26,765 bases of DNA from Phaeoceros laevis (GCA_049999765.1 JBNGIQ010007150.1:1-26765); one strand, 5' to 3'. Shown: positions 1 through 10,235, counted from the first letter of the stretch. The notes: generated by a model from the sequence alone, not told the origin. Translations and numbers: made by a program.

Positions 1-1
1 C

Positions 2-2347
2 CGGGAATTCCCTGCAGTGGTGCGCGCGCCGTGGCTGTGCGTCGTGCTGGTGTGCGAGATCTTCTACTTCTTGGGCCTCCTCATCGGCGCGGTGGACTAC
101 CTCATCCCACCCAACGTCCGCCCGGAGCTCCCTTTCGACAACAAGCATTACCCCACAGTGCACGTCCTCCTGCCAACGTGCAAGGAGCCGACGGACGTGC
201 CCAAGGAGACCATCCTGGCCGCGCTGGCGCTGCACTACCCCAAGGACCGCTTCAAGGTGCTGGTCCTGGACGACGGGCCGGATGAGGAGCTCAAGGCCTT
301 CTGCGAGGCCTTGCAAGTGGAATCGGGAGGCCAGCTCGTCTACCTCCGCCGCAAAAAGGTCAGTAACACTTCTTCCGGACACTTCTTAGCGGCATTGTTG
401 AATGAATGAATGAATTCCATGCTCGAATCCGTGAATGAATGAACGAATTCCAATACAGTGTTGGAATCCTAGATTTCAATTTCAATATTTCTCTTTTTTG
501 TGTTGTGTACATGGGGTGTGTTGTGTACATGTGGTGATTGCCATTGGGCCTTGAATGAATGAATTCCCATACAGTGTTGGATCCATTGGGCCAAGTGTTG
601 GATCCATTGGGCCAGAGTTGGATCCATTGGGCCTTGAATGAATGAATTCCAGTACAGTAATGAATGAATTCCAGTACATGAATTCCAGTACAGTAATGAA
701 TGAATTCCAGTACAGTGTTGGATCCGTGCACGAATGAATGAATTCCAGTGTTGGATCCGTGCTTGAATGAATGAATTCCAAATTCCAGTACAGTGTTGGA
801 TCCGTGCATGAATGAATGAATTCCAGTACAATGTTGGAAGGCTGGATTTGAGGCTGGATTTTGGATGAATTCCAGTACAGTGTGGATTTTGGATGAATTC
901 CAGTACAGTGTTTGATGAATGAATGAATTCGAGTAGAGTGTTGGGAGGCTGCCAGTGGATTTCAATATTTGTGTGTAAATGTGGTGACGGATTGAACCTT
1001 CGAAATTGGAAGCAGATTCCGGGAGTGGCTCACAATTTCAAGTGCGGGAACATCAATTTCGGGCTGGAGCACTCCAATGCCGAGTACGTGGTGGTGTTGG
1101 ACGCGGACATGATCCTGCACCCGTCGTTTCTGAGGCGGGTGCTGCCGCACATCGTGGACTCCCCGGAGGTTTCATTCGTGCAGGTGCCGCAGGCGTACTA
1201 CAACCTGGTGGCGGGGGACCCGCTTAACGACTCCTCCATGATGTGGTACGAGCGGGTGCTGGTGCACCGGGACAGCCTGGGCAGCGCCACCTGCATCGGC
1301 ACGGGGGCGCTGTTCCGGCGGAAGCACCTCAACGTCATCGGCGGCTTCCAGCCGCAATCCATCGCGGAGGACACCCTGACGGCCTTCGCGCTCTTCAACC
1401 AGGGCTTCAAATCCGCGTACCTCAACGAGCAGCTGCAAATCGGGATCGCGGCGTGGACGTTCGAGGGCTTCATCCGGCAGCGGCAGCGGTGGGGGTTGGG
1501 AGCCATCCAGCAGTTCGCGGCCACCTGGAAATCCATGCTGGGATGGCGCAGCAACCTCACCCTGGTGCAGCAGGTGCTCTACTTCTGGCACACGGGCTAC
1601 TACTACCTCTCCGTGCTCAACCTGGCGCTCATGGCTTCCCTCCTGCTCGTCCTATCCCTGCAGCTCAACATCACCGTAGGCGACTACGACGACAACCGGC
1701 GCCTCATCTCCTACCTGGCCGTGACGCTGGTGCTGGGCCGGCTGGCCTGGACCTCGCTCTGGCTGCCTGTGCCGCTGGCAGTGCAGGGCCGCAACCGGGA
1801 CGAGTCGCAGTTCTGGTGGATGACGCCCTTCTTCTTCGGCATGGTGTGGCAGTCCCTGTTCGACTGGAGCTCCACCTTCAACTTCGTGCCTACCAGCAAC
1901 GTGGACTACCGCGCAGGGAAGGCGGGCAAGGGCGTGAGGGAGGGGCTGAAGCACGCCCGCTTCCACATGGTCTACGCGGCTGTGGTGTTCACGGCGGTGC
2001 TGGGGCGGGTGTACTGGACCTTCACCAGGTACGCGCTCGAGGATTGCAAGGAGATCTTCTTCACCGTGGGGCTGTCCATCTTCCTGTTCGGCACCGGGGT
2101 GCACATGCTGGTGCCTGTGGGCTACATTCTGTCTTCCAAGCACAAGCCCTCGGAGCGCAGGTCGCTGCTGCGGTACGACCCCGACGGGGTGCCCAGGTTC
2201 AGCCCCGGGGAGTACCTGCCTAGATGGCACTCGTCGGTTCTCTTCTTCGAGGGGCTGTCGCTTCTCACTCTCTTCTTCTGGAGCGGGGTGCTCTATGCTG
2301 TCAACACCGGCTTGGATTTGGAGTTTTGTCAGGGAGGCTCCTTCTGA
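2..2347 (+). CDS. Processive GT2 glucan-synthase-like membrane protein, 5' partial
   Basis: Two exons are visible: 2-358 and 1016-2347 (stop TGA 2345-2347), joined in phase 0 across a gtcagt...gcag intron. The frame is open to the left edge, so the true start lies outside, or an acceptor at about position 16 begins this exon. Visible order: one membrane helix (exon 1 start), then the GT2 catalytic core with first Asp (VLVLDDG), DxD-like VLDADM, acceptor-region IGTGALFRR, AED in place of the usual TED, and RQRQRWGLG (Q/RxxRW), then about six membrane helices and a FVPTSN element where BcsA has its gating loop. This is the architecture of cellulose-synthase-like enzymes that polymerise from UDP-sugars and export the glucan. 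It resembles the bacterial/fungal-type branch rather than plant CesA, since no plant-specific insertions or zinc finger are seen. The moss arabinoglucan synthase/fungal mixed-linkage glucan synthase group is my best guess from memory; product unproven. Confidence 0.85.
390..945. repeat. Intronic minisatellite in the GT2 gene
   Basis: The intron 359-1015 is dominated by irregular copies of a unit built from TGAATGAATGAATTCCAGTA, CAGTGTTGGATCC and a variable TTGGGCC or GTGC(A/T) tail. Copies differ in length and order, with spacing of roughly 20-45 bp. The TGAA subrepeat is itself a tetranucleotide array. Outside this array the intron shows nothing else. Confidence 0.9.
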
Positions 2348-3554
2348 TCATGGTTGAATTCACCTGTAGGCGCTCTTGAATCAATACTGCTGCAGCTGGC
2401 TGGTACGTATATATGCTTCTCTAGGTCAACTTCCTAACCCTAGTGAAGTCAGGACACAAAGGATAGGGAACACAAGGCTGCTTGGGAGGCCTGGCTGACC
2501 AGGGCTGGCCACGGAGGAGAGACCTATCTATTCGAGTTCAGCCCTTGTGTTCATACAGAGACGATGTATTTGTGATCAGCTTCTGCGGCTCCGGCACCTT
2601 CTACAGGAGGACGGTTAGCATAGATAATTCTTTACAGGTGTTGGGAATTCCTCGCACCATTGAGGTATTAACTATTTCTCCCCTCTTCATCCGCAAAGAC
2701 TCTGAAGATTTGGGTTTCACTGGTCGCTGCCAGGAGAGGTTTCTTCATTCGCCTGAAGTAGACTACTTACAACAGTCCAGAGAAAGTTGCAGAGATTTGA
2801 AACAGGGTATGACTAGTTTGGCATGAATGACAAGAGGGCCTGATTTTGGTTGCTTGAGCAGAGCAGCTATCAGTGTCGGGTTCTGGACAAAGGATCTGCT
2901 GGCGGAGCTCAGAAGACATTTGAAAAACGGCACTACCTCTATTTAGCTACAGCCGGGTTTTTTCGCAAATTGAGGTTGTGGACTTTGAGTTCCGGGCAGC
3001 ACCAACCCCGAAACATGTACTGGATGAGTACCATTCTTTCAATCAATAAAAGCACCGGCATTGGGTGAAGAGAGCACTTGTAACGGTGTCTTGGACTTTT
3101 GTGTATCCCAAAAAAACTCACACTAGTATCTCTCGAGAGCACAATGTTGATGTTATGAGTAGCACTAAGCCTTGTTGAAGGTGCACTTAAGTTTCATGTC
3201 CACTTTGTGTGGAGATAAATTATCCCATCCACGAAACAAAGAGTCTCTTGTCCCCACTCGGGTTGCTAGACTACAGGCATCCCGCAAACATTGCCCAAGC
3301 ATGATGTGGATGCTTGAGTCTCTCATAGCTCGATTGTTATCTTGTTCCACTTCTATGAACCCCACGTGCTCTCAAAGTGTTATCTTATTCCACTTCTAGG
3401 AACCCCACATCCTTTTACAAGGAGCACACTCTATGCGTTTGGAGGACCAACATGGCAACTCCAACCTAATGGCCATCCATTAGGTTTAGGGGTTAAGCTA
3501 AAGCTTCCCGGCTTATCAGGCTTCACCACAAGCTCAGGTGAGTATTAGCAGCTA
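2348..3554. other. Region with no recognised gene; possible 3' UTR
   Basis: Short open frames occur (for example 2482-2826 +) but none gives a family I recognise and none has clear splice structure. An AATAAA at 3045-3050 could be the polyadenylation signal of the GT2 transcript, which would give a 700-nt 3' UTR; this is inference. An imperfect 30-bp repeat lies at 3336-3408. Confidence 0.4.
3336..3408. repeat. Imperfect 30-bp direct repeat, period 43
   Basis: GTTATCTTGTTCCACTTCTA at 3336 recurs as GTTATCTTATTCCACTTCTA at 3379, both followed by a GAACCCCAC core. No coding meaning seen. Confidence 0.8.
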
Positions 3555-4087
3555 GTGTTTTTCTACTTTGTGAAAGAAAGTTTAGTTTTGGACATTGTGT
3601 TGATCACATCCTTGGCTCTCTTGACCCCTTCTGGCAAGGATTCTCTCATTTTCATACACCAAATACGATTCTATAAATCTGTATCGCGGCTTCTCCTTCC
3701 CTCCATATGCATGGACGGCATGAGTGAAGTTCTTCTACGCAACTTGATAGTGTGTGAGGCTAAATCTCACAACAACACGAGCGTAACACCCCTGGCTCTC
3801 TTCGACGATCTTATCAACAATGAAGAAGATGTGGATTTGATGTCCAGCTTCAGTGTTCTACACACTCATCATGGTAGAACACTCATCATGTTGGCACTAT
3901 CTCTGAAGCATGCGTGGTGTGGAACAGGCTAGGTGCCCACCGGCTTCCCAACTGCCACCAGTCAATCTTCTTTAGGGAAGTTATTGAAGCTGTCAACAAG
4001 CGCAGGGGCAATTTTCTATACAGGAGGTGGGCAGAGTTCAAGAAAACCTACTTCAGCAGGCCCTGGTACACAGTCTCTCCGGCCTGA
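3555..4087 (+). pseudogene. DUF247-family C-terminal part, frameshifted
   Basis: The translation in one frame reads RFYKSVSRLLLPSICMDGMS, then LLRNLIVCE and LFDDLINNEEDVDLM, matching the DUF247 (PF03140) pattern 'L.IP.I.ID..TE.L.RNLIA.E ... VTSY..FMD.LIN...DV.LL'. After position 3890 the family signal moves to another frame: ISEACVVWNRLGAHRLP, REVIEAVNKRRGNF, EFKKTYFSRPW, ending TGA 4085-4087. DUF247 proteins are plant membrane-tethered proteins of mostly unknown role, and usually end in a transmembrane helix after the 'F..PW' segment; here the stop comes before it. The frame change coincides with a 17-bp insertion bounded by 12-bp direct repeats (3862-3873 and 3879-3890). The N-terminal half is not found upstream. 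No start can be supported; 3555 is only where the frame opens. Confidence 0.7.
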
Positions 4088-4187
4088 AGTAACCGGGTCC
4101 GTCTTTTCTGCAAACCTCAAAAGACGTTGAAAGAACTTCAACGGTGACCGGTCCCCACCTTGCACCCCTGACCTTCGTCCTGTGGAC

Positions 4188-6497
4188 ATGGCCCCGCGCA
4201 TAAAGACGCTGAACCGGGCCTCGTTGCCGGAAGACCTCATCCATTGCGCTTCTCCGGCTTACTCGCACTCCCGCCGCCTGGCTGTTGACGTTCGCTATCT
4301 CCCCCTTAGCTTATGCTTAGCTTAGAAGATTGCAACGTTTGCATAGCACGAATAGACAAGGTTTAACGTCAAATTGTGGGCTGACCTTCATGAAGGCAGG
4401 TTTCAAGTAAAACCAGCGTCTGCACCGCGTACTTGGCTTCTGGGGTTCATCTGTATGAGCTGAAGGTAAGGTGTTTAGTCAGAGTACAAGAGTCTCACCT
4501 GGAACGTCTGGTAACCGGTCAGAGTTTTGATCTCGCAGGTTGTTTTGGATGGCGGTACGGTCGTTGAAGGGAAGGAAGACCTGCTGGTACCTGCAGAAGC
4601 GCAGGTTAGTCGCCTTTATCTGGCACCACCTCCTCTGTCGAGATTTTTGTGTGCGCAACCTTATGCTCTAACTGCAGGGGGTTGAAGCCCGGCGCCTTAC
4701 TCATTATGCCCACCGTGCAGAGATACAGGGTGTTGCTCTCACTCGTTACTGCTGTAAGAACATTTGTCTGATTTCTCTTACTTGGTATACCTTCCTCATC
4801 CCCAAGTTTTGGAGAACTGGTGTTTATTTCTGGTGTTTATTTCATTACTTCTTCGCAGATGATGGGGGCCTTCTAGTGGGCTCTGTCGACTCTTACGGAT
4901 GTTTGATGGTCTCACATCTCGATGTGCCTACTAAAGGTTCAAATGTTTTGGCTTTCTATCTCTTGAATTCTTGAATTCTCCAAGGTTAGGCAGTATCTGT
5001 GCACTCTTACTAGCAACTGATGTGTGGACCAGGCTATACAGTCGTACCCCAAGATGCTGGAGTGGGGGAAGGTGGCTGGGCTGGTGTGGTTTTTGCAGCG
5101 GGGCAACCATCATTGGTAACCTGTCGTCTGGACTTCTCGAGATTTCAGACAAATAAATAATTCGGAAATAGAAAATATCGCTGTGTCTTGTGTGCTCCCT
5201 AAAACCTTCTTATGTGCTACTACGCAGGCTGTTGTTGCAAGAGGCTTTGCAAAATCCATTGATGTGTATGACAAAGACATTCATGTACGGACTCTCTGCA
5301 CGTAAGTTGGTAAGCTGTTGCTAGCCTTGACCTGCAGTGTTACTTCTCCTGCAATGTTCCCTTTACTATTGCACCTCTTTCCTCTCATCTGGACCCTTCG
5401 CTTTGTTGATCAGTCTTCAACAGCCAGCTGCCATCGAGTTTCTTCAAGGGGGTGCTTTTGGCAGTGGATTTTCTTCCACATTGGCTGTGACAGAGGGTTC
5501 CCAGGTGACTTGAGTGCCACTCCTACATCTTGATCTTGCTGTGAATTCAGTCCAGTATCCACGCTTAACTGTGGATGGTCAACATGTGCAGTTGACAGTG
5601 TGGGATCTAAGGGCATCTGAACGAGGAGGGTGTATTCAACGTTCCAGTTGTGCACACACTGGGCAACCCCTTTATGCAGTCTGTAGCTCCTCCAATGGGC
5701 TGTTAGCCACAGGCGGTGCATGCCGCACTGTAACAGTGATAGATCCTAGAAGGCGAGTTCAGTGTCAAAGTTTGTGACGCTAGAGGTTTATCAGACTTCA
5801 TTTGTCGTATCCTCTGTTTAAAGCATGAGTTTGACTTGGAAGGCTGCATACTTTCAGGTGGAGTGCATTATCTAGGTGGACAAGCTGCCTGAAATATGAG
5901 GTGCAGGTTTCACGTTCTCTCAGTGTAGCTTCTAACCCACTCTGTGTCAGTTGGACTAAACCTTTAGTTGTTGCTTGTTGCCAACTGTTCTGCAGATAAC
6001 TGGGCTTGCATTCTCATCAATTGACACCAACTATATATATGTGCATGGTGTAGACTACGAGGTTGGTGAGGGAGCAATGTGATGCAGGAAAGTCTTCTTC
6101 ATTGCACTGGACAATGCAGATAATTTCCTCACTCTCGCAGATAGTGTGCGGGCGTTGGGATGTTGAAAGAAGTAGTGCGGGAGAGAGCTTTGGATTTCGT
6201 GGTGACTCACGCTGGCTCAGTCTCGAGAAGGTGATGTGTGACCCTTGTTGGGCTGCCTTTGGCTGTGTGGTGGTGGTCCACAGCAGTGTATCAGGATTCC
6301 CCATGCTTATCTTTAGTAGAGCAGTGTATCAGGATTCCCCATGCGTATCTTTAGTAGAACCGGTTGGAGGACAAGACCATCTTGACAAAAATGTGGTAGG
6401 TGTGCAGAGTGCAGAGACTGACGTTCTAGTCGGCTGGTGTGAATCCGGAAGCATCTTTGTTGGTGAAGCTGTTGGTGAATGTCCAGGCAGCAGTTGA
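4188..6497 (+). CDS. WD40-repeat protein of a conserved eukaryotic family
   Basis: Thirteen exons join in frame: 4188-4289, 4400-4465, 4539-4604, 4678-4753, 4859-4936, 5033-5115, 5228-5301, 5414-5504, 5592-5752, 5858-5900, 5996-6061, 6141-6230 and 6408-6497 (TGA), giving 361 aa. Start MAPRIKTLNRASLPEDLIHC is the first ATG in a good frame; the exon 1 donor is the least certain junction. Recognisable blades include LLVGSVDSYGCLMVSHLD, ARGFAKSIDVYDKDIHVRTL, QLTVWDLRASERGGCIQR, LLATGG...TVTVIDPRRW, ITGLAFSSIDTNYIYVHGVD, FGFRGDSRWL and DVLVGWCESGSIFV. These match, from memory, an uncharacterised plant transducin/WD40 family of similar length, so this is probably an intact beta-propeller scaffold. 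Intron 9 (5753-5857) appears to use a GC donor (AAG|gcgagt). Other introns are 73-177 bp. Partner and pathway unknown. Confidence 0.85.
6283..6358. repeat. 38-bp tandem duplication inside WD40 intron 12
   Basis: GCAGTGTATCAGGATTCCCC begins at 6283 and again at 6321 with period 38; the copies differ at about one base. It accounts for part of the larger size of this intron (177 bp). Confidence 0.9.
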
Positions 6498-7164
6498 TAA
6501 TCGAGAAGAGCTGCCTTACGGCTTCATTGTGACAAGGGCACAATTACGGCTTCCATTCAAATCACTTCCATTGTGGACTTTTATTCACCTTCAAACTTGT
6601 AGTTCTTAATTCTTCGCATTCAGGGGCATTCTGTTTCTTGCCGAAACAAGAAACCAGCCCCGGTGGGAGGGAGGCGTCTACTCTGCTTACAAACGGTAAA
6701 TTGACTGCAGGCACAGACGAATGTCTAAACGCAATTCACTCTTGTTTCAGTACTTGTGCAATATGTTGTGAGCTCGTTGATCCTGCCCCCAGCCGAGACA
6801 CCGTTTGCAACCTCCACAGTGGCGTATTATGCCCTTCAATTTCCACTAGTACGAGGTGCCCCAAGCACTCCACAAGCCTGCGTGATACCGCGTTGCAAGC
6901 ATTATGTTGGAGTCCATGGATACCTCCATCCACGCCATGAGCTCCACACTGAACGCACATAGTTGGCATGCATCAAGGCAGCTGAATAGGAAAAGCACCA
7001 ACCCACGATGTCCGTCAGGTCATGACATGGGCATGCTTGTTGATCACCTCCAGCATTTTGTGGTTAACGGGAGCAAGGGTTAAGGAGCTAGGCCTTTCAC
7101 ATGTACTACCCTGTGCAAGTACTAATCTATCGATCTCTGTAGGCGGGCCAGTTTGTGGTGTGGA
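6498..7164. other. Spacer with no recognised gene
   Basis: Between the WD40 stop and the J-domain remnant I find no convincing exon. A stretch at 6624-6695 has splice-like borders (ttcag at left, acggtaaat at right) but its peptide matches nothing I know. Upstream exons of the J-domain gene could lie here in decayed form. Confidence 0.4.
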
Positions 7165-7433
7165 ATGAAGGGGGTGATTGAGATCCTGTGGCGAGAAATC
7201 TGTGATGAAGTTCGCCACGATGCAGAACGGCTGTTCAAACTCATTAGAGAAGCACATGCAGTCTTGTCTGATCGTCTGATCAGATAAAGGTACCTGTTTA
7301 TTTCAAGGTTGCTGTGCCTTCTTTGACGGGTGTCCACAATTAAACTCTAACGCACACGCTTTCATTCCAGAGGAACCAAAATGACAAGCTTGAAGAGGCG
7401 GAATATGATTGGGATGATTATGATGCTCCCTGA
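7165..7433 (+). pseudogene. J-domain (DnaJ) C-terminal fragment with 8-bp duplication
   Basis: The frame at 7165-7287 reads WREICDEVRHDAERLFKLIR then EAHAVLSD, the helix III signature of a J-domain (F..I.EAY.VLSD), as in plant TPR-DnaJ proteins of the DNAJC7 type. It then runs into TAA at 7285. GTCTGATC occurs twice in tandem (7266-7273, 7274-7281); a single copy would leave the frame open to a gtacct donor near 7290. The next exon, 7371-7433, follows a ttccag acceptor and supplies RNQNDKLEEAEYDWDDYDAP and a stop, which fits the family's 'KR..YD' helix IV with Asn for Tyr. The HPD loop, helix II and any TPR part are missing upstream. It is probably a decayed or truncated gene, but a recent allele or assembly error is possible. 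Confidence 0.5.
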
Positions 7434-8053
7434 ACCAGTTTGCATCTGGAGGTACTTATTTCGGTTTATGTTGTTTGCTTTGCATAAGTTTGGACCTTCC
7501 GCAGGCCATTCCTGCTGAAGGACCGAAGCCCTCTTATAGAGAGCCGGCGTCATGTGAAGGTACACTCTGTACCGAAGTTGAGTCACAATAAACAGGTCGT
7601 AAATTAACGTACTTAGCAGACATTGAAAAGTGGATTATGTCAAGCATTCAACAGTATTGTTTGGCAAGGTGGCACACATATCATCCATGCTCAAGACTCA
7701 AGAGTTTGCTTCGCATGTATGTCACACATCTTCAAGAGTATTGACTGACCCTACCCTACGTTGAGACATACTACCGAAGTAAATTGCGTCATCTCTTTTT
7801 GTTGTAGTTTTCAACACAAGCTAGAAAATCTATGTTGCTAAGCCGATGTAACTGGTCTACGCCTATGGCCCAGTGAAATACAATCTTTCACCACCAAAAA
7901 AAACATCTATGTTGCTGTACACTTCTGCCAACACTCCCCACCAAAAAAAACATCTATGTTGCTGTACACTTCTGCCAACACTCCCGCAGTCTCGCGACGC
8001 TATTCAGAAGTTTCGAGATGTTGGGGTTGCGGATGCCGTGGCTCCCCCACTAT
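7434..8053. other. Spacer, no gene seen
   Basis: Apart from the 47-bp tandem repeat at 7892-7985 nothing is recognised. 7501-7560 can be read as a possible further exon (tccgcag acceptor, then LLKDRSPLIESRRHVK and a gtac donor), perhaps related to the J-domain remnant, but this is weak. Confidence 0.35.
7892..7985. repeat. 47-bp perfect tandem duplication
   Basis: CACC plus eight A, then CATCTATGTTGCTGTACACT and TCTGCCAACACTCC, repeats exactly once with period 47 (copies from 7892 and 7939). The absence of differences suggests a recent event. Confidence 0.95.
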
Positions 8054-8515
8054 TCATTCGTGGGTATCAGTACTAAGCTCGGATTCACCTTCCTCTGAGT
8101 TGGCATGAAGCACACCTTCGGATTCGCTTGCATGCTCGTGAAAGCAGGGGAGGTTTGGAAGGTGGCCACATTCTCGTAACCACAGACGCCTTTGATGGCG
8201 TTGAATGTCTGGTGCATCAAGTGTATGCTCACCTACGTCGTTGCGCCTAACCTCCTCGGTTCCAGATCTGCTTAAATCAGGAGTCATACTAGCTACAGGC
8301 AGCTGGGTTGTGCTGCTTTGAGACTCATCTTCGCTTGCACTGGTCAAGATGTCTTGAAAACAGGCCAGGTTTGGGACTCGGCCACACCTTGTGGCCCACA
8401 GATTCCTCTGATGCCTCTGAATGTCTACCGAATCAAGCGAGTTATCATCAGATTCCGAGGAATAGTTATCATCAGTTTTCGAAGCAGTACTAGAGCTGAT
8501 CGAAATTTCAGACAT
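8054..8515 (-). CDS. Acidic Ser-rich protein with duplicated DIQRHQR motif (unknown)
   Basis: A single-exon frame of 153 codons starts at ATG 8515 (MSEISISSSTAS) and ends at TGA 8054. I do not recognise the family. Residues 27-53 and 99-125 are two copies of one motif, consensus L-D-x-x-D-I-Q-R-H-Q-R-x-L-W-x-x-x-C-G-x-x-P-N-L-x-C-F, exactly 72 residues apart. Each is followed by an acidic Ser/Glu stretch (SASEDESQSS; SESEGVLHANSEEGESE). The motif holds two conserved Cys, one Trp and a basic QRHQR patch, so it could be a small folded or metal-binding unit, while the linkers look disordered. The DNA of the two halves is also similar, implying an internal duplication of about 216 bp. No signal peptide or membrane helix. 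Coding status rests on frame integrity and motif conservation only. Confidence 0.55.
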   Translation of the reverse strand: MSEISISSSTASKTDDNYSSESDDNSLDSVDIQRHQRNLWATRCGRVPNLACFQDILTSASEDESQSSTTQLPVASMTPDLSRSGTEEVRRNDVGEHTLDAPDIQRHQRRLWLRECGHLPNLPCFHEHASESEGVLHANSEEGESELSTDTHE

Positions 8516-8726
8516 CTACGTACATGTTTACTGCCTCCGCTCCACTAGTGGTTGGTCTGGCTAAGTAGAGACTGGAGGGTACCTCGATAGTCGACTCTCC
8601 CAATTTTCTCGAAGAATCCAGCAAAAGGTGTAACAGAAATTCAGCCAATTGCCTTGGCAATGCGAATTTTATGAACACCCTTCGTGCCAGTAATCATATT
8701 ATCATCTACTCCAATGGTCGGCATGT

Positions 8727-9380
8727 TTAGATATACAACCTCATATACAACCTACCCGCATCTGCGTAGGCATTGGCCATGAGCACACAGGCAGCCGCCA
8801 TTTGAGGCTCCAGCCTAACAATGCTTTCAAAACACAACACAGCCCTCTCTATATCCCCGTGACTTTTGCAGGCATTCAACGAAGACGCCAAGCCCACCAC
8901 ATTACTTTGGCCTTCACATGATAATAGCATCTTCTCTGCCTCATCTAATTGGCCAGCACGCGCAAGAAGATCACTCATGCAAGTGTAATGCTCAATAGTA
9001 GGTTTGATGCCATGCTGTTCAGCCATGGAATCCCAAGTGTTGCGACCCTCGTGGACCAGTCCCTCATGACTGCATGCTACTAGAAGGCAAGTAAAAGTAA
9101 CATCATCAGGATGAACACCGGCAACTAACATCTCCTCAAAACAAGCCAGTGCCTTGCGACCTTCATCACAACTACCATACCCAGCAATCAGGCATTCCAT
9201 GTCACCACATCCTTTGTGTCCATGCTGTCAAAAACCTGGCGTGCACCTTCCAGCTCACCACATTTTGCATACATGTCCACCAGGCAGGTGCCCACCACTA
9301 CATCATCCAGCAGACCTCTTTTGACAATCTTTGAGCTCCGTGCCCTTGTGCAAGGCACCAGTGCTAGCAAACGCCCTCAA
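8727..9380 (-). pseudogene. PLS-class PPR protein, C-terminal part, frameshifted
   Basis: Read on the minus strand, 9370-9188 gives KIVKRGLLDDVVVGTCLVDM, YAKCGELEGARQVFDSM and DVVTWNA, then a stop. The family sequence resumes in another frame at 9200-8727: LIAGYGSCDEGRKALACFEE, VHPDDVTFTCLLVACSHEGL, HYTCMSDLLARAGQLDEAEK and VVGLASSLNACKSHGDIE, the PLS repeats and E motif of plant organelle RNA-editing/processing factors. The break fits loss of one base (GCC-TGATT where GCC-ATG-ATT is expected). A second break precedes it: STGALHKGTEL lies in yet another frame at about 9340-9375. The 3' end decays at a 12-bp tandem repeat (8731-8752) before any E+ or DYW domain. At least two frameshifts and missing ends make it a pseudogene. 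Confidence 0.85.
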
Positions 9381-10141
9381 TTTAAGGTTGCCGCCATGAC
9401 CCTCGTGCCTCCCGGGCCAGAACCTTGGCAGAGTTGCCCATCGGGCTCGCTTGTCCTCTCGCTAGCAAATGTCCTAACTGTGGCACCCTCTGCTGCTTGC
9501 CCCCCTGATGTCTGCCTGCTCTCCCAAGTTAAACACCCGCCTGGTACCGTGCTTGGATGGCTGCCCAGCTGTGCTCCTGGATAGTGATCACCTGCCCAGC
9601 TTCCTGTCCCTCTGTCTGGTCTGGTCTCTCAATCGGATATCCTTCCTGCTGACAGTTTGGGAATGTGGGTGACCACGGAAGTTTGGATGGTCACCGTGGC
9701 AGGTCACTGGCAGCTGAGATGCAGGTCGATAGTACCCGAGGTAAAAAACGGTGCAGGACAAAGGAGGGAGAGGGAGGGGAGAAAGCAGTGTGGGACCAGT
9801 AAGACTAAGAGGAAAAAAACAGTGGGCCTGTGCCGGCGTGTACTGGCAGGGAGAGGTTTGCAGGGTCAGCAGATCATGGTTAGCCTTGGCACAGAAGGAT
9901 GCGAATGAAGCGAAAGAGAGGATGGCAAAAACGACAAAAGGGTACTGGGATGTGTAGAAGTGTAGAAGCTGGCGAAGCTGGCGAGGCGGTTGCGATGCAC
10001 GGTAGTAGAGTAGCAGCGGGTGATAGGAAGGCACCGAAAACGAAGAAGCTGCGCGTTGGCGAACTGGGAAATAGCTATTTTGGAGTTGGCGAACCCCAAA
10101 ATAGTGTTATTTCTATGTTCGTAAGACGCTGGTATGCCATA
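9381..10141. other. Spacer, no gene seen
   Basis: Several overlapping frames exist on both strands (such as 9588-10034 on minus) but they are compositionally biased, share the same DNA, and resemble no family. The stretch ends at the left border of segmental duplication copy A. Confidence 0.5.
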
Positions 10142-10235
10142 CTTCGTCGCTCCCTGCCTTCCTGAACCGGAAACTTTCCTAAATTGTCGATTGCAAATTT
10201 GCAACTGCTTCCAAATACGGTCGGGACAGACTTCA

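Noticed and set aside
360-965. 201-codon minus-strand frame rich in GIHS/VLEF repeats
   Set aside because: It is the translation of the intronic minisatellite; overlapping frames of similar quality exist on the same strand and its periodicity follows the DNA repeat.
1243-2223. 326-codon plus-strand frame inside the GT2 exon
   Set aside because: Ala/Gly/Arg-rich shadow of the GC-rich GT2 coding frame with no family signal.
2482-2826. 114-codon ORF downstream of GT2
   Set aside because: Protein-like pieces but no homology I recognise and no splice or promoter support; more likely 3' UTR or spacer.
4053-4268. Minus-strand ORFs opposite WD40 exon 1
   Set aside because: They overlap the supported plus-strand exon and have no similarity.
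9588-10034. 148-codon minus-strand frame
   Set aside because: Biased composition (Leu/Pro/Ser/Gln), overlapped by several other frames, no motif.
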